NCBI RefSeq assembly: GCF_001668615.1
Contig: NZ_LZMC01000056.1
Span: 1-64,000, forward strand
Reading direction: 5' to 3'
Source of the DNA: Mycobacterium sp. 1274761.0
GTDB taxonomy: Bacteria > Actinomycetota > Actinomycetes > Mycobacteriales > Mycobacteriaceae
Length of the DNA: 64,000 nt
Shown here: piece after piece, positions 17,715-26,297 of the stretch
Layout: the number at the start of each line of letters is the position of its first letter
Numbering within the stretch: position 1 is the stretch's first letter
Notes under the pieces: model-generated
What the model was told of the DNA's origin: nothing
Seen by the model: the letters and a program-made list of their open reading frames with translations, nothing else
The model's database searches: none
Program-made: the position numbers and the translations under genes

Positions 17715-17779
17715 TCGTTTGAATTCGCTGTGATCGCAATCGTTCACGGCGACGGGCCCGGTCATTACCGTCTGCGCGC

Positions 17780-17869
17780 ATGAATGAGGATTGGCTCGCG
17801 GTCATCGTCGGCCTGACCCTGTTGGCGCTGGTACTCGTGGGCGCCATCCCGGGCAGCGTGATCCCGTGA
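17780..17869 (+). CDS. 29-aa membrane microprotein overlapping the YeiH-type transporter gene
   Basis: An ATG at 17780 opens a 29-codon frame: MNEDW, then a single hydrophobic helix (LAVIVGLTLLALVLVGAI) and a short tail PGSVIP. Its stop TGA (17867-17869) overlaps the GTG start of the transporter at 17866 by four bases (GTGA), the classic arrangement for translational coupling. The orientation (acidic N-terminus, no positive charge) is unclear. I read it as a possible accessory subunit of the transporter, by analogy with other single-helix partner proteins. It is short enough for automatic annotation to miss. Confidence 0.6.
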   Translation: MNEDWLAVIVGLTLLALVLVGAIPGSVIP

Positions 17870-18996
17870 CCGAACAGACCGAGCAGAGCGCCAACCAGAC
17901 CACCACCGAGTCGGCCCCATCGCGACCCGTCGCCGGCTATGCGATCGCCGGCGTCATCGTCGTCATCGCGCTCGGGGCGCTGACCCGTTTCCTCGAGCAG
18001 GAAGTTCCGTTGTGGGCGGCGGGTACACCGTTCGCACGGGTGGCCAAGTCGATCGAATTCCCGGTCTATGCCATCGCTTTGGGGCTCATTGGCAACGCCG
18101 TACTGACCAAGCTCGCGCTGCGCGACGCCCTCTCTGGGGGATTCCGCACCGAGTTCTTCATCAAGACCGGCCTAGTGCTGCTTGGGGCGTCAATCAACCT
18201 GAAAGTGCTCGTCACCGCCGCTGGGCCTGCGATCGTTCAGGCACTGCTGCTGATCTCGATCGTGTTCGGCTTCACCTGGTTGCTCGGCGGACGGCTCGGG
18301 CTCGACGACAAGCTACGGGCGCTGCTGGCCTCGGCGGTGTCGATCTGCGGTGTGAGCGCTGCGATCGCCGCGGCGGGCGCGGTGCAGGCCAAGCGCGAAC
18401 AACTGGCCTACGCCGCGTCGCTGGTGATCGCCTTCGCGTTGCCGTCGATCTTCCTGCTGCCGTGGCTCTCTGAGGTCTTCGGCCTGTCCGACGCGGTGGC
18501 CGGCGCATGGATCGGCGGCAACATCGACACCACGGCCGCCGTCGCGGCGTCGGGTGCGATCGCCGGTGAGAAGGCGCTTCAGATCGCGACCATCGTCAAA
18601 ACCACTCAGAACGCTTTGATCGGCGTGGTGGCGATCGCGTTGACCGCCTACTTCGCGCTGAAGGTCGAGCGTCGAAGCGCACAGGACGCACGCCCGACGA
18701 TCGGTCAGTTCTGGGAGCGGTTCCCGAAGTTCGTGCTCGGATTCATCGCGGCCTCGATCATCGGCACGCTCTACCTGCAGTGGGTCAGCAGCGGCAAGGC
18801 CGAGATCGCTACGATCAACGACCTCCGCACCTGGTTCCTGATCTTCGCGTTCGTGTCGATCGGGCTGGAGTTCTCGCTCAAGGGATTACGGGAAGCGGGC
18901 TGGCGGCCCGTCGCCCTGTTCGCCTCCGCGACGGTGGTCAACATCGTCGTCGCGCTCGGCTTGGCCCTGTTGCTCTTCGGCCACTTCACGACCTGA
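17866..18996 (+). CDS. YeiH/UPF0324-family putative sulfate exporter
   Basis: 376 aa. The N-terminal 25 residues are Thr/Ser/Gln-rich and cytosolic. About ten membrane helices follow, from GYAIAGVIVVIALGAL to VVNIVVALGLALLLFG. The family motifs LLGASINLKVL, SICGVSAAIAAAGAVQAK and GNIDTTAAVAASGA are all present. The family is annotated as putative sulfate (or related anion) exporters, with little direct biochemistry. GTG 17866 is selected because it overlaps the upstream microprotein stop; a longer frame would run through that gene. A terminator-like hairpin follows at 19012. Confidence 0.8.
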   Translation: MTEQTEQSANQTTTESAPSRPVAGYAIAGVIVVIALGALTRFLEQEVPLWAAGTPFARVAKSIEFPVYAIALGLIGNAVLTKLALRDALSGGFRTEFFIKTGLVLLGASINLKVLVTAAGPAIVQALLLISIVFGFTWLLGGRLGLDDKLRALLASAVSICGVSAAIAAAGAVQAKREQLAYAASLVIAFALPSIFLLPWLSEVFGLSDAVAGAWIGGNIDTTAAVAASGAIAGEKALQIATIVKTTQNALIGVVAIALTAYFALKVERRSAQDARPTIGQFWERFPKFVLGFIAASIIGTLYLQWVSSGKAEIATINDLRTWFLIFAFVSIGLEFSLKGLREAGWRPVALFASATVVNIVVALGLALLLFGHFTT

Positions 18997-19011
18997 TTCC
19001 AACGTGGGAAA

Positions 19012-19040
19012 TGCCCCGGCACCGGGTGGGTGCCGGGACA
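19012..19040. terminator. Hairpin terminator between convergent genes
   Basis: TGCCCCGGCACC (19012-19023) pairs with GGTGCCGGGACA (19029-19040) with one mismatch, around a five-base loop. It lies between the YeiH-type gene and the ferritin-like gene on the other strand, so it can end transcription in both directions. There is no long T tract. Confidence 0.6.
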
Positions 19041-19057
19041 TTCGCCGTCACGTTGGG

Positions 19058-20020
19058 TCAGCTGATGCCGACGACATCCTTCGCGATGTCGGCCAGCCTG
19101 GTCTGCGCCGCGGAGACGACGCCCTGCCTATTCTTGTGCGCCTCCTCGAACGCGATGATGGTGCGGATGTCGGCCGGCTCGGTCAGGTTTTTGACCGCGG
19201 CGACGGCCTGGCTCACGTTCAGGTCCTCGTAATCGGCGATCGGCAGTTCCTCGGGATCGAGGACGCCGGTGGCCGCCCGCACCGAGTGCAGCGCGTCAGC
19301 AGCGTCGTCCGCGCCTTCGCGGCGCACGACCCGCTCGGCCGCCTCCAGGGCGGCGTCGCGCGAAGCCGCCAGCGTCTTGATCGTCACGTCCCGGGCCTGA
19401 ACACCACGGCTGAGCAGTTCACCCAGCGCGGGCGGCGCCGTGCGGACCGAGTCGATGGCCCTGTCCAGGCCACGCGCAGACCACGACATCGGGATGTAGG
19501 CCAGCCGAACGGCTGCCCCCGTAGCGGCCTGCAACGGCGTACGGCGCAGCGCTGCAGGGCCGCCGAGCGCGTCCTCGGCGAGCACGGTCGTCAGCCAGTC
19601 AACGGTCGCGCTGTGTGCGGTGATGAGCCGATCAGCCAGACCCTGAATATCCTTGTGGCCCACAGCGACCGCGAGCGCCTTTAGGTAGCGCGCCCGATCC
19701 AGCAGCTGGTGTTCGAGTGCAAGGTCACCGAGAAGGGCCTCGTCGAACGGTTGCGCCTGCTCGGTCAGCGCCTTGACAGCGGCGGCAGCGCGACCGATGA
19801 AGGGGCCGATCACGTCCGGGTAGCCACCGAGCTCTCGGATCGCCGACTCCAGGGCGGCCGCACGATCACGGCCGTTGGCCGCGTTCTGCGAAAGCTCGCG
19901 CTGCACCGCCTCGGTGCGGGCCTGGGCCACGCGGGTCTCGGCCACCTGGATCTCGGTGTTGGTCAGATCGAGAATGGCGCGCAACTGCGCCAGCAAGGTC
20001 GTGGTATCGGGTGTAGTCAT
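19058..20020 (-). CDS. Ferritin-like-domain helical protein, 320 aa
   Basis: ATG 20020 is preceded by GGGAGA at a suitable distance. The N-terminal half is a bundle of long helices: TLLAQLRAILDLTNTEIQVAETRVAQ, core residues LxNTEIQVAE, AIRELGGYPDVIGPFIGRAAAA and LALEHQLLDRARYLKAL. The E...E...EH pattern resembles ferritin-like proteins. The second half, from about residue 190, is helical and charged, including SRDAALEAAERVVRREG and a C-terminal RTIIAFEEAHKNRQGV. It follows the coiled-coil gene and CsbD-like gene in one transcription direction and has its own SigF-like promoter candidate. The metal-binding role is inferred only. Confidence 0.65.
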   Translation of the reverse strand: MTTPDTTTLLAQLRAILDLTNTEIQVAETRVAQARTEAVQRELSQNAANGRDRAAALESAIRELGGYPDVIGPFIGRAAAAVKALTEQAQPFDEALLGDLALEHQLLDRARYLKALAVAVGHKDIQGLADRLITAHSATVDWLTTVLAEDALGGPAALRRTPLQAATGAAVRLAYIPMSWSARGLDRAIDSVRTAPPALGELLSRGVQARDVTIKTLAASRDAALEAAERVVRREGADDAADALHSVRAATGVLDPEELPIADYEDLNVSQAVAAVKNLTEPADIRTIIAFEEAHKNRQGVVSAAQTRLADIAKDVVGIS

Positions 20021-20080
20021 TTTATGTTTCTCCCTCAGCGTTGACTTGGGTTGTCGGCGCGAGGTGCACCACTCATCGCC

Positions 20081-20105
20081 TACCCTTTGATCTTTGGGTG
20101 CTAAC
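20081..20105 (-). promoter_or_regulatory. Candidate SigF-type promoter before the ferritin-like gene
   Basis: On the minus strand, GTTA (20105-20102) is followed by a 16-base spacer and GGGTA (20085-20081), about 60 bases before the ATG at 20020. The -35 has GTTA for GTTT. The element would let the ferritin-like gene be expressed apart from its operon. Confidence 0.4.
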
Positions 20106-20122
20106 GGCATCCGCCATGTGCG

Positions 20123-20785
20123 CTACGTCACTGGTTTTTCGCTAGCCTTCTCTTTAGCCAACTGCTCGACCCGGTCGGCCTGTGCCAGCTCGGTCGCTGC
20201 GGCAATCCGCTTGGCTTGAGCGTCTTCGGCTTTGGCGTCGGCAACGTCGACCTCGCGCTGCTCGGCAGCGCGGATCTTGTCCTGCTTCTCGCGTTTGGCC
20301 GCCTCCACCGCGTCCTTCCGCTTCGCCGCCGCCTGATCGGCCTGCTTCTTGGCTGTCTCGACGGCCTCCTCGGCCTCGTTGATCGCCGCGACCTTCTCAT
20401 GCGCGGCGGCCGCGCGCGCCCGCGTGACTTGGTCGATCTTGTCCGCCTGCGCCTCTTGACGCACCGCCGTCGCGGCGGCTTGGGCGTCCCTCAGGTCGGT
20501 TTCCGCCTCCTCGACGGCACGGTCGGCGGCCTCGTCGAGCCGGGCGGCGCGCGCCAACGCATCGCTGCGTTCGATCAACGCCATGCCCCGGCGCGCTACG
20601 TCGGGAGCGCCGAGCACAGACCCGACTGCAAGGTCGAGCTTGCCCACAGAGCGCTCGTAGAACAGTCGCGCCGGTGCCTCGTCGCCAAGGCGGCCGACCA
20701 CGCGGTCCTCGAAGAGCTGCAGCGGAACCCGGGCCAGCTGGTATTGCAAACGCAGTACGGCGAACGGAACATCGGTGATCTTCAT
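20123..20785 (-). CDS. Coiled-coil protein (often labelled IF2-family), 220 aa
   Basis: ATG 20785 has AAAGGG upstream. Residues 1-75 form a small domain (KITDVPFAVLRLQYQLARVP, FEDRVVGRL, RSVGKLDLAVGSVLG). The rest is an Ala/Glu/Lys/Arg-rich coiled coil (EAEEAVETAKKQADQAAAKRKDA). Automatic pipelines name such proteins IF2-family because of composition; there is no GTPase domain, so that name should not be trusted. It is downstream of the CsbD-like gene by 13 bases. A role in envelope or stress physiology is likely but unproved. Confidence 0.7.
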   Translation of the reverse strand: MKITDVPFAVLRLQYQLARVPLQLFEDRVVGRLGDEAPARLFYERSVGKLDLAVGSVLGAPDVARRGMALIERSDALARAARLDEAADRAVEEAETDLRDAQAAATAVRQEAQADKIDQVTRARAAAAHEKVAAINEAEEAVETAKKQADQAAAKRKDAVEAAKREKQDKIRAAEQREVDVADAKAEDAQAKRIAAATELAQADRVEQLAKEKASEKPVT

Positions 20786-20798
20786 CGGCAGCCCTTTC

Positions 20799-21365
20799 TC
20801 AGCGGTCCCGGGGGACATCGGCGTTGTCGGCGAGCGCGTCGGCCTGACGTCTGATGCGGTCGGCCTCCTCGCGGGCGGCGGCCGATTCTCCGACCGCTTG
20901 GCGATGGCCGTCGAGCGCATCGGCGACTTCGGCCTGCGCCGCGTTGACCTCGATGTTCTCCTCCGCATTCGCCAACTGCTGTTGGCGCTGGGCGGCGCGC
21001 TCGGCCTCCTGCTGCCCTACAGCGGCGTCTCGTGCGCCGGCTTGTTCAGCCTGCTGTTTCTGCGCCGCCTGATCACGTCGAATCGCGTCTTCGCGAGCCC
21101 TGGCAACCTGGCCCGCCTGCACCCGGGCCTCCGCGGCGTCCGACTTCGCTTGCGCCCGTTGGGCTTCCGCCTCGGCTGTCTCGGCATCGGCGACGGAGTC
21201 CAGCCTGCTGGCTTCCTTGCGCTGCTTGGCCTGGGCCTGTTCGACCTGGCCCTGGGCGGTCAACTCGTCGTTTTTGATCACCGCCCCGACGACTTCCTTG
21301 GCCTTGCCCTTGACCGAATCGATCAATCCCTTGCGCGCCTGGTCGGCTTTTTCGTGCTCGGTCAT
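20799..21365 (-). CDS. CsbD-like domain protein with coiled-coil extension
   Basis: 188 aa. The first ~50 residues match the CsbD pattern (GLIDSVKGKAKEVVGAVIKNDELTAQGQ, core KGKxKEVVG...L.AQG). This short helical domain is found in stress proteins. The remaining ~135 residues are low-complexity coiled coil rich in Ala, Gln, Glu and Arg. GGAAGGA precedes the ATG at 21365. It is the first gene of a three-gene minus-strand unit with the coiled-coil and ferritin-like genes, which supports a general stress role. Confidence 0.75.
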   Translation of the reverse strand: MTEHEKADQARKGLIDSVKGKAKEVVGAVIKNDELTAQGQVEQAQAKQRKEASRLDSVADAETAEAEAQRAQAKSDAAEARVQAGQVARAREDAIRRDQAAQKQQAEQAGARDAAVGQQEAERAAQRQQQLANAEENIEVNAAQAEVADALDGHRQAVGESAAAREEADRIRRQADALADNADVPRDR

Positions 21366-21495
21366 CTGGTCCTTCCCACAGCGCCCCCACAGCGTCGTTG
21401 TCGGGCATACAAGTTCCACATATGCGCCGAACCAAACATGTGGCCCGCCCGGCACGCTTCACACTTGTTAGCTGGTTGCGCGTTACGCTCCACTG

Positions 21496-22452
21496 GTGCG
21501 CAAGGATTGGTCGCGGCGACGTTTCCTGGCGATGACCGCAACCGTCGCTGCCGTCGCCGCATGCAGCTCCCACAAACCCGGCGAGGTGGCTAAGGACGGT
21601 TCCGTCACGGTCAAGCACACGTTCGGGGAGACGAAGGTTCCCGCTCCGCCGAAACGGGTGGTGAGCGCCGGCTTGACCGAGCAGGACGACCTGCTGGCAG
21701 TCGGGGTGGTGCCGATCGCGGTCACAAACTGGTGGGGCGACCAGCCGTTCGGTGTGTGGCCGTGGGCGGCGCCCAAGCTCGGCGATGCGCGGCCCGAGGT
21801 CCTCGATCTGTCCAACGGCATCCAGATCGACCGCATCGCCGCGTTAAAACCTGACCTGATCGTGGCCACCAACGCCGGCGTCGACCAGGACACCTACGCG
21901 AAACTGTCAGCGATCGCCCCGACCATCCCGCAGTCCGGGCAGGACGCCTTCTTCGAACCGTGGAAAGAGCAGGCCGCCGCGATCAGCCAGGCGGTGTTCA
22001 AGTTCGAGGACATGTCGGGTCTTGTCAAGAAAGTCGAGGACACGTTCACCGAGATCGGCAAGGCGCACCCGCAATTCACCGGGCGCACGGCCCTGCTGCT
22101 CGAGGGCGCCATCGTCGGCGACGCTGTTCAGGTCCTGACCCCGGGCTGGCGTAACGAATTCCTGACCCAGATGGGCCTCACCGTCCCCGACACCGGCGGC
22201 AGCGTGATCGCCCCCGACCGGATGGAGCAGGTCCTCGACGCGGCCGACGTGCTGATCTGGGCGACCGAAAACGAGGACCAGCAGGCGGCGCTGCTGGCCG
22301 ATCCGACCATCGCGAAGCTGAGGGCCACCACCGCGCAGCGACACGTTTTCACCGGCAAGGACCTTGCCGGCGCCATCGCCTTCGCCTCACCGCTGTCCTA
22401 TCCTCTGGTCGCCGACCAACTCACACCCTCATTGGCCAAGGTGCTGGGCTGA
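21496..22452 (+). CDS. Iron-siderophore ABC transporter substrate-binding lipoprotein (Rv0265c-like)
   Basis: 318 aa. The N-terminus has a Tat motif (SRRRFLAM, residues 6-13) and a lipobox ending in Cys23 (AVAACSS), so it should be exported folded and lipid-anchored. The body is a class III periplasmic-binding fold: PKRVVSAGLTEQDDLLAVGVVP, LKPDLIVATNAGVDQDTY and PGWRNEFLTQMGL. It fits FepB/FecB-type ferric siderophore receptors. From memory, M. tuberculosis Rv0265c at the syntenic position is such a protein. No permease or ATPase is encoded next to it. The yhhQ gene starts eight bases after its stop. Confidence 0.85.
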   Translation: MRKDWSRRRFLAMTATVAAVAACSSHKPGEVAKDGSVTVKHTFGETKVPAPPKRVVSAGLTEQDDLLAVGVVPIAVTNWWGDQPFGVWPWAAPKLGDARPEVLDLSNGIQIDRIAALKPDLIVATNAGVDQDTYAKLSAIAPTIPQSGQDAFFEPWKEQAAAISQAVFKFEDMSGLVKKVEDTFTEIGKAHPQFTGRTALLLEGAIVGDAVQVLTPGWRNEFLTQMGLTVPDTGGSVIAPDRMEQVLDAADVLIWATENEDQQAALLADPTIAKLRATTAQRHVFTGKDLAGAIAFASPLSYPLVADQLTPSLAKVLG

Positions 22453-22460
22453 GGAGTTTG

Positions 22461-23156
22461 ATGTCTCCCGTGGAGGGCAGCACCCCGGTCAAGGAGAAGC
22501 ACGCGGCGTTCGCCCAAGTCGGCTCCGCTTATTACCCGGCACTGGCCGCCGTGTTCACCGCGCTGGTGATCATCTCCAACGTCACGGCCACAAAAGGCGT
22601 CGCGTTCGGCCCGATCATCACCGACGGCGGGTTCATCGTCTTCCCGCTGACCTATGTGATCGGCGACGTGCTGAGTGAGGTATATGGATTCAAGGCCGCC
22701 CGCCGCGTGATCGTCCTCGGCTTTGCGATGAATATCCTGGCCGCGCTTGCCTTCTGGGTCACCATCTATCTGCCCGCAGCGGACTTCTACACCAACCAGG
22801 CGCACTTCGAGAACGTCGTGCACGCCTACACGCAGTTGATCATCGCCGGGCTGGCCGGCTTCATCGTGGGCCAGACCATCAACGCGTGGGTAGTCGTGCT
22901 GATCAAGGAGCGCACCAAGGAGCGGCACCTGTGGGCCCGGCTGGTCGGCTCGACGTTCGCGGGACAACTCGGCGACACCCTGGTGTTCTGCAGCATCGCG
23001 GCCAGCGCCATCGGCATCACCAGCGTCGGCGACTTCGCCGTTTACACCGCGCTCGGATGGTTCTATAAGACCGCCGTCGAAGTGGTGATGCTGCCGGTGA
23101 CCTACCGGGTGATCGCGTTCATCAAGCGACGGGAGCCGACATACGGCGAGCTCTGA
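22461..23156 (+). CDS. yhhQ: YhhQ/VUT-family transporter (queuosine precursor type)
   Basis: 231 aa, about six membrane helices. The family signatures VIISNVTATKGVAFGPIITDGG, core SNxxATKxxxFGPIIxDGG, FPLTYVIGDVLSEVYGFKAARR and AGQLGDTLVFCSIA are present. Members import 7-deazaguanine/queuosine precursors. Its ribosome binding site (GAGGAG) overlaps the stop codon of the iron-binding lipoprotein gene, so the two are coupled. The substrate in mycobacteria is unverified. Confidence 0.8.
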   Translation: MSPVEGSTPVKEKHAAFAQVGSAYYPALAAVFTALVIISNVTATKGVAFGPIITDGGFIVFPLTYVIGDVLSEVYGFKAARRVIVLGFAMNILAALAFWVTIYLPAADFYTNQAHFENVVHAYTQLIIAGLAGFIVGQTINAWVVVLIKERTKERHLWARLVGSTFAGQLGDTLVFCSIAASAIGITSVGDFAVYTALGWFYKTAVEVVMLPVTYRVIAFIKRREPTYGEL

Positions 23157-23207
23157 GGCTTCGCTAAGGCACTTCTGGCAAACCTCATAGAGGTGCAGTT
23201 TTGTACC

Positions 23208-23221
23208 CTACTCGCGAGTAG
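23208..23221. promoter_or_regulatory. Perfect 14-base palindrome upstream of pxpB
   Basis: CTACTCGCGAGTAG is exactly self-complementary and sits ten bases before the pxpB ATG, in the only AT-rich intergenic stretch in this area. Size and position fit an operator for a TetR-type repressor overlapping the transcription or translation start. Confidence 0.55.
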
Positions 23222-23230
23222 CTTAGTGGC

Positions 23231-23896
23231 ATGACCGTGACAACGGACGCGATGATGATCGGCACAGTCACCGACTACGGCGATCAGGCGTTGCTGCTTC
23301 AGTTCGACAGCGCCGCGGAGGTATTGGCGTGGAGCGGCGTCCTGCACGACGCTGATCTGCTCGGTGTGGTGGACATCGTTCCGGGCGCAAGGACGGTGCT
23401 GGTCAAGCTCGACGGCCCGCGCTACCAGGCGATGGCGCGCCAGCAGCTGAGCAAGCTCAGGTTGGCGCCCGAATCCATCGAGCAGACCGCCGGCGACGGG
23501 CGCGTCGATGTGGTGATCGACGTGGTCTACGACGGGCCGGATCTCGACGGGGTGGCCCGGCTGACCGGCCTGGCGCCGCGCGAGGTCGTGGCCGCGCACA
23601 CGCAGATGCCCTGGCGGGTCGGATTCGCTGGATTCGCACCGGGTTTCGGCTATCTGGTCGGCGGTGACGAACGGCTCCACGTGCCACGGCGATCGGAGCC
23701 GCGGACCAAGGTGCCAGCCGGCGCGGTTGGTCTGGCAGGTGAGTTCAGCGGCGTCTACCCCCGGCAGTCGCCCGGCGGCTGGCAGTTGATCGGCCGCGTC
23801 TCCGACACTCAAGCCGCACTGTGGGACGTCGACCGCGACCCGCCCGCCCTGCTGATGCCGGGCCTTTGGGTGCAATTCCGGGAGGTGTCATCGTGA
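23231..23896 (+). CDS. pxpB: 5-oxoprolinase subunit B (KipI-like)
   Basis: 221 aa. The cyclophilin-like KipI/PxpB family pattern is clear: [16 protein letters not shown], core GDxALLLxF, the [18 protein letters not shown] block, and the highly conserved [36 protein letters not shown] and [10 protein letters not shown] segments. With PxpC and PxpA it makes the ATP-dependent 5-oxoprolinase that turns pyroglutamate into glutamate. Rv0264c is the M. tuberculosis counterpart. It overlaps pxpC by four bases (GTGA). Confidence 0.9.
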   Translation: MTVTTDAMMIGTVTDYGDQALLLQFDSAAEVLAWSGVLHDADLLGVVDIVPGARTVLVKLDGPRYQAMARQQLSKLRLAPESIEQTAGDGRVDVVIDVVYDGPDLDGVARLTGLAPREVVAAHTQMPWRVGFAGFAPGFGYLVGGDERLHVPRRSEPRTKVPAGAVGLAGEFSGVYPRQSPGGWQLIGRVSDTQAALWDVDRDPPALLMPGLWVQFREVSS

Positions 23897-24783
23897 CCAC
23901 CACGCTGGAGATCCTGCAGACCGGGCCGCTGGCGCTCGTCGAAGACCTGGGCCGAAAGGGCATGGCCCACCTGGGGGTCACACGGTCGGGCGCCGCCGAT
24001 CGCCGCGCGCACAAGCTGGCGAACCGACTGGTGGCCAACCCCGGCGATCGCGCCACCATCGAAGTGATGTTCGGCGGGTTCAGCGCGCGGGTCCGCGGAG
24101 GCGACGTCGCCATCGCGGTGACCGGCGCCGACACCGACCCCGCGGTAAACGGAATTCCGTTCGGCACCAACAGCATTCACTACGCCCATGACGGCCAGGT
24201 GATCACCCTGGGTCCGCCGCATTCCGGGCTGCGGTCCTACCTCGCGGTGCGCGGCGGCATCGACGTCGCGCCCGTGCTCGGCTCCCGCAGCTATGACGTG
24301 ATGTCCTCCGTCGGTCCGAAGCCGCTGCAGCCCGGTGACGTGCTGCCGGTGGGCGAGCACACCGAGGAGTTCCCCGAGCTGGACCAGGCGCCGGTGGCGG
24401 CAATCGAGCACGAGATCGTCGAGCTGTCGGTGGTGCCCGGACCCCGCGACGACTGGTTCACCGACCCCGATGTGCTGGTGCGGACGAACTGGCAGATGAC
24501 CAACCGCAGCGACCGGGTCGGGATGCGGTTGGTGGGCATGCCGCTGGAGTACCGGTACCCCGACCGCCAGCTGCCGAGCGAAGGGGCGACGCGGGGCGCA
24601 ATTCAGGTGCCGCCGAACGGCTTTCCCGTGATCCTCGGACCCGACCACCCCGTCACCGGCGGCTATCCGGTGATCGGCGTCGTCGTCGACGAGGACATCG
24701 ACCGCATCGCGCAGGTCAGGCCGGGCCAGACCGTCCGGCTGCGCTGGTCACGCCCACGCAAGCCCTTTCACAACGGGTCATGA
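23893..24783 (+). CDS. pxpC: 5-oxoprolinase subunit C (KipA-like)
   Basis: 296 aa biotin-dependent-carboxyltransferase-like/KipA family. [24 protein letters not shown] is the typical opening, with HxGVxxSGAAD as the core. [22 protein letters not shown] and [25 protein letters not shown] and [15 protein letters not shown] follow. It is the partner of PxpB (Rv0263c counterpart). The GTG start overlaps the pxpB stop. No pxpA (LamB/YcsF) gene is in the window, so the third subunit must be encoded elsewhere if the complex is functional. Confidence 0.9.
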   Translation: MTTTLEILQTGPLALVEDLGRKGMAHLGVTRSGAADRRAHKLANRLVANPGDRATIEVMFGGFSARVRGGDVAIAVTGADTDPAVNGIPFGTNSIHYAHDGQVITLGPPHSGLRSYLAVRGGIDVAPVLGSRSYDVMSSVGPKPLQPGDVLPVGEHTEEFPELDQAPVAAIEHEIVELSVVPGPRDDWFTDPDVLVRTNWQMTNRSDRVGMRLVGMPLEYRYPDRQLPSEGATRGAIQVPPNGFPVILGPDHPVTGGYPVIGVVVDEDIDRIAQVRPGQTVRLRWSRPRKPFHNGS

Positions 24784-25404
<621 letters not shown>

Positions 25405-25423
25405 CACGCGTACGTTGGATGAC

Positions 25424-26209
25424 GTGACCGACGACGTAAGAGCGCCGAAACCCTTTCAGCCAACCCGGGAATCGTTCGACAAGATGTACCGCGGCGAGCC
25501 CCCGGCGGAGGGAGCGCCCGCGCCCACCGGCGTGCCATGGGACATCGGCGCAGCGCAGCCGCGACTGATGGAACTCGAAGCGCTCGGCGGGTTCGCCGGC
25601 GAGGTGCTCGACATCGGCTGCGGCCTCGGCGACAACGCGATCTTTTTGGCCTCCCGCGGTTACTCGGTGACCGCATTGGACGGCTCGCCCGCGGCGATCG
25701 AGCAGGCCCGCGAGCGGGCGGCCCGAGCGGGCGTTTCGGTGCGCTTCGAGGTCGCCGACGCCATCAACCTGACCGGCTACGACGGGCTATTCGACACGGT
25801 CATCGACAGTGCGCTGTACCACTGCCTCGACGACGACGGACGTCAGGCCTACGCCGCGGGCCTGTACCGGGCCACACGGTCCGGTGCGCGATGGCACCTG
25901 TACTGCTTCTCCGACGGCAACGTCAACGGCCTCGTCGCGCCGATGGGTTCCGTGCCGGAGGAGAACCTGCAGGACACGTTGACCGCAAATGGTTGGCGCA
26001 TCGATTTCCTCGGCCAGACAACCTATCTCGCTAACGTGACGGGCTTCGGTGACCGCGAGGTGTTCCCTGCCGAGTCCGCCGACGTGCCGCCCGAGGTGCT
26101 GGAGCAGATGCGCGACGTCAGGGCGCGGTTTTCCACGATCGCTGAGCTCCTCGACGGCAACCACGTCCACCTGCCGTTCACCGTCGTGCACGCACACCGG
26201 GCCGACTGA
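25424..26209 (+). CDS. Class I SAM-dependent methyltransferase
   Basis: 261 aa. The SAM-binding motif I is VLDIGCGLGDNAIFLA, followed by the acidic loop VTALDGSPAAIEQA, motif II FEVADAINL and DTVIDSALYHCLDDDGR. It resembles small thiol/tellurite (TehB/TPMT-like) methyltransferases. The Cys-rich active-site features needed for a firm substrate are not visible. GTG 25424 is chosen because VTDDVRAPKPFQPTRESFDKMYRGEPP starts the conserved part; the first residues only are relied on. It lies between aac(2')-I and nnaR, read in the same direction. Confidence 0.7.
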   Translation: MTDDVRAPKPFQPTRESFDKMYRGEPPAEGAPAPTGVPWDIGAAQPRLMELEALGGFAGEVLDIGCGLGDNAIFLASRGYSVTALDGSPAAIEQARERAARAGVSVRFEVADAINLTGYDGLFDTVIDSALYHCLDDDGRQAYAAGLYRATRSGARWHLYCFSDGNVNGLVAPMGSVPEENLQDTLTANGWRIDFLGQTTYLANVTGFGDREVFPAESADVPPEVLEQMRDVRARFSTIAELLDGNHVHLPFTVVHAHRAD

Positions 26210-26297
26210 GACGTAACTCACCGCGCACCGGGCGGCGACATACCAAGGCAATGGCCGGTTAATCGCCCGGAAACACACATTGCAAACACTGGAACGT

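Noticed and set aside
20123..20785. Calling the coiled-coil gene a translation initiation factor IF2
   Set aside because: No GTP-binding motifs; only charged Ala/Glu/Lys-rich composition resembles the IF2 N-terminus.
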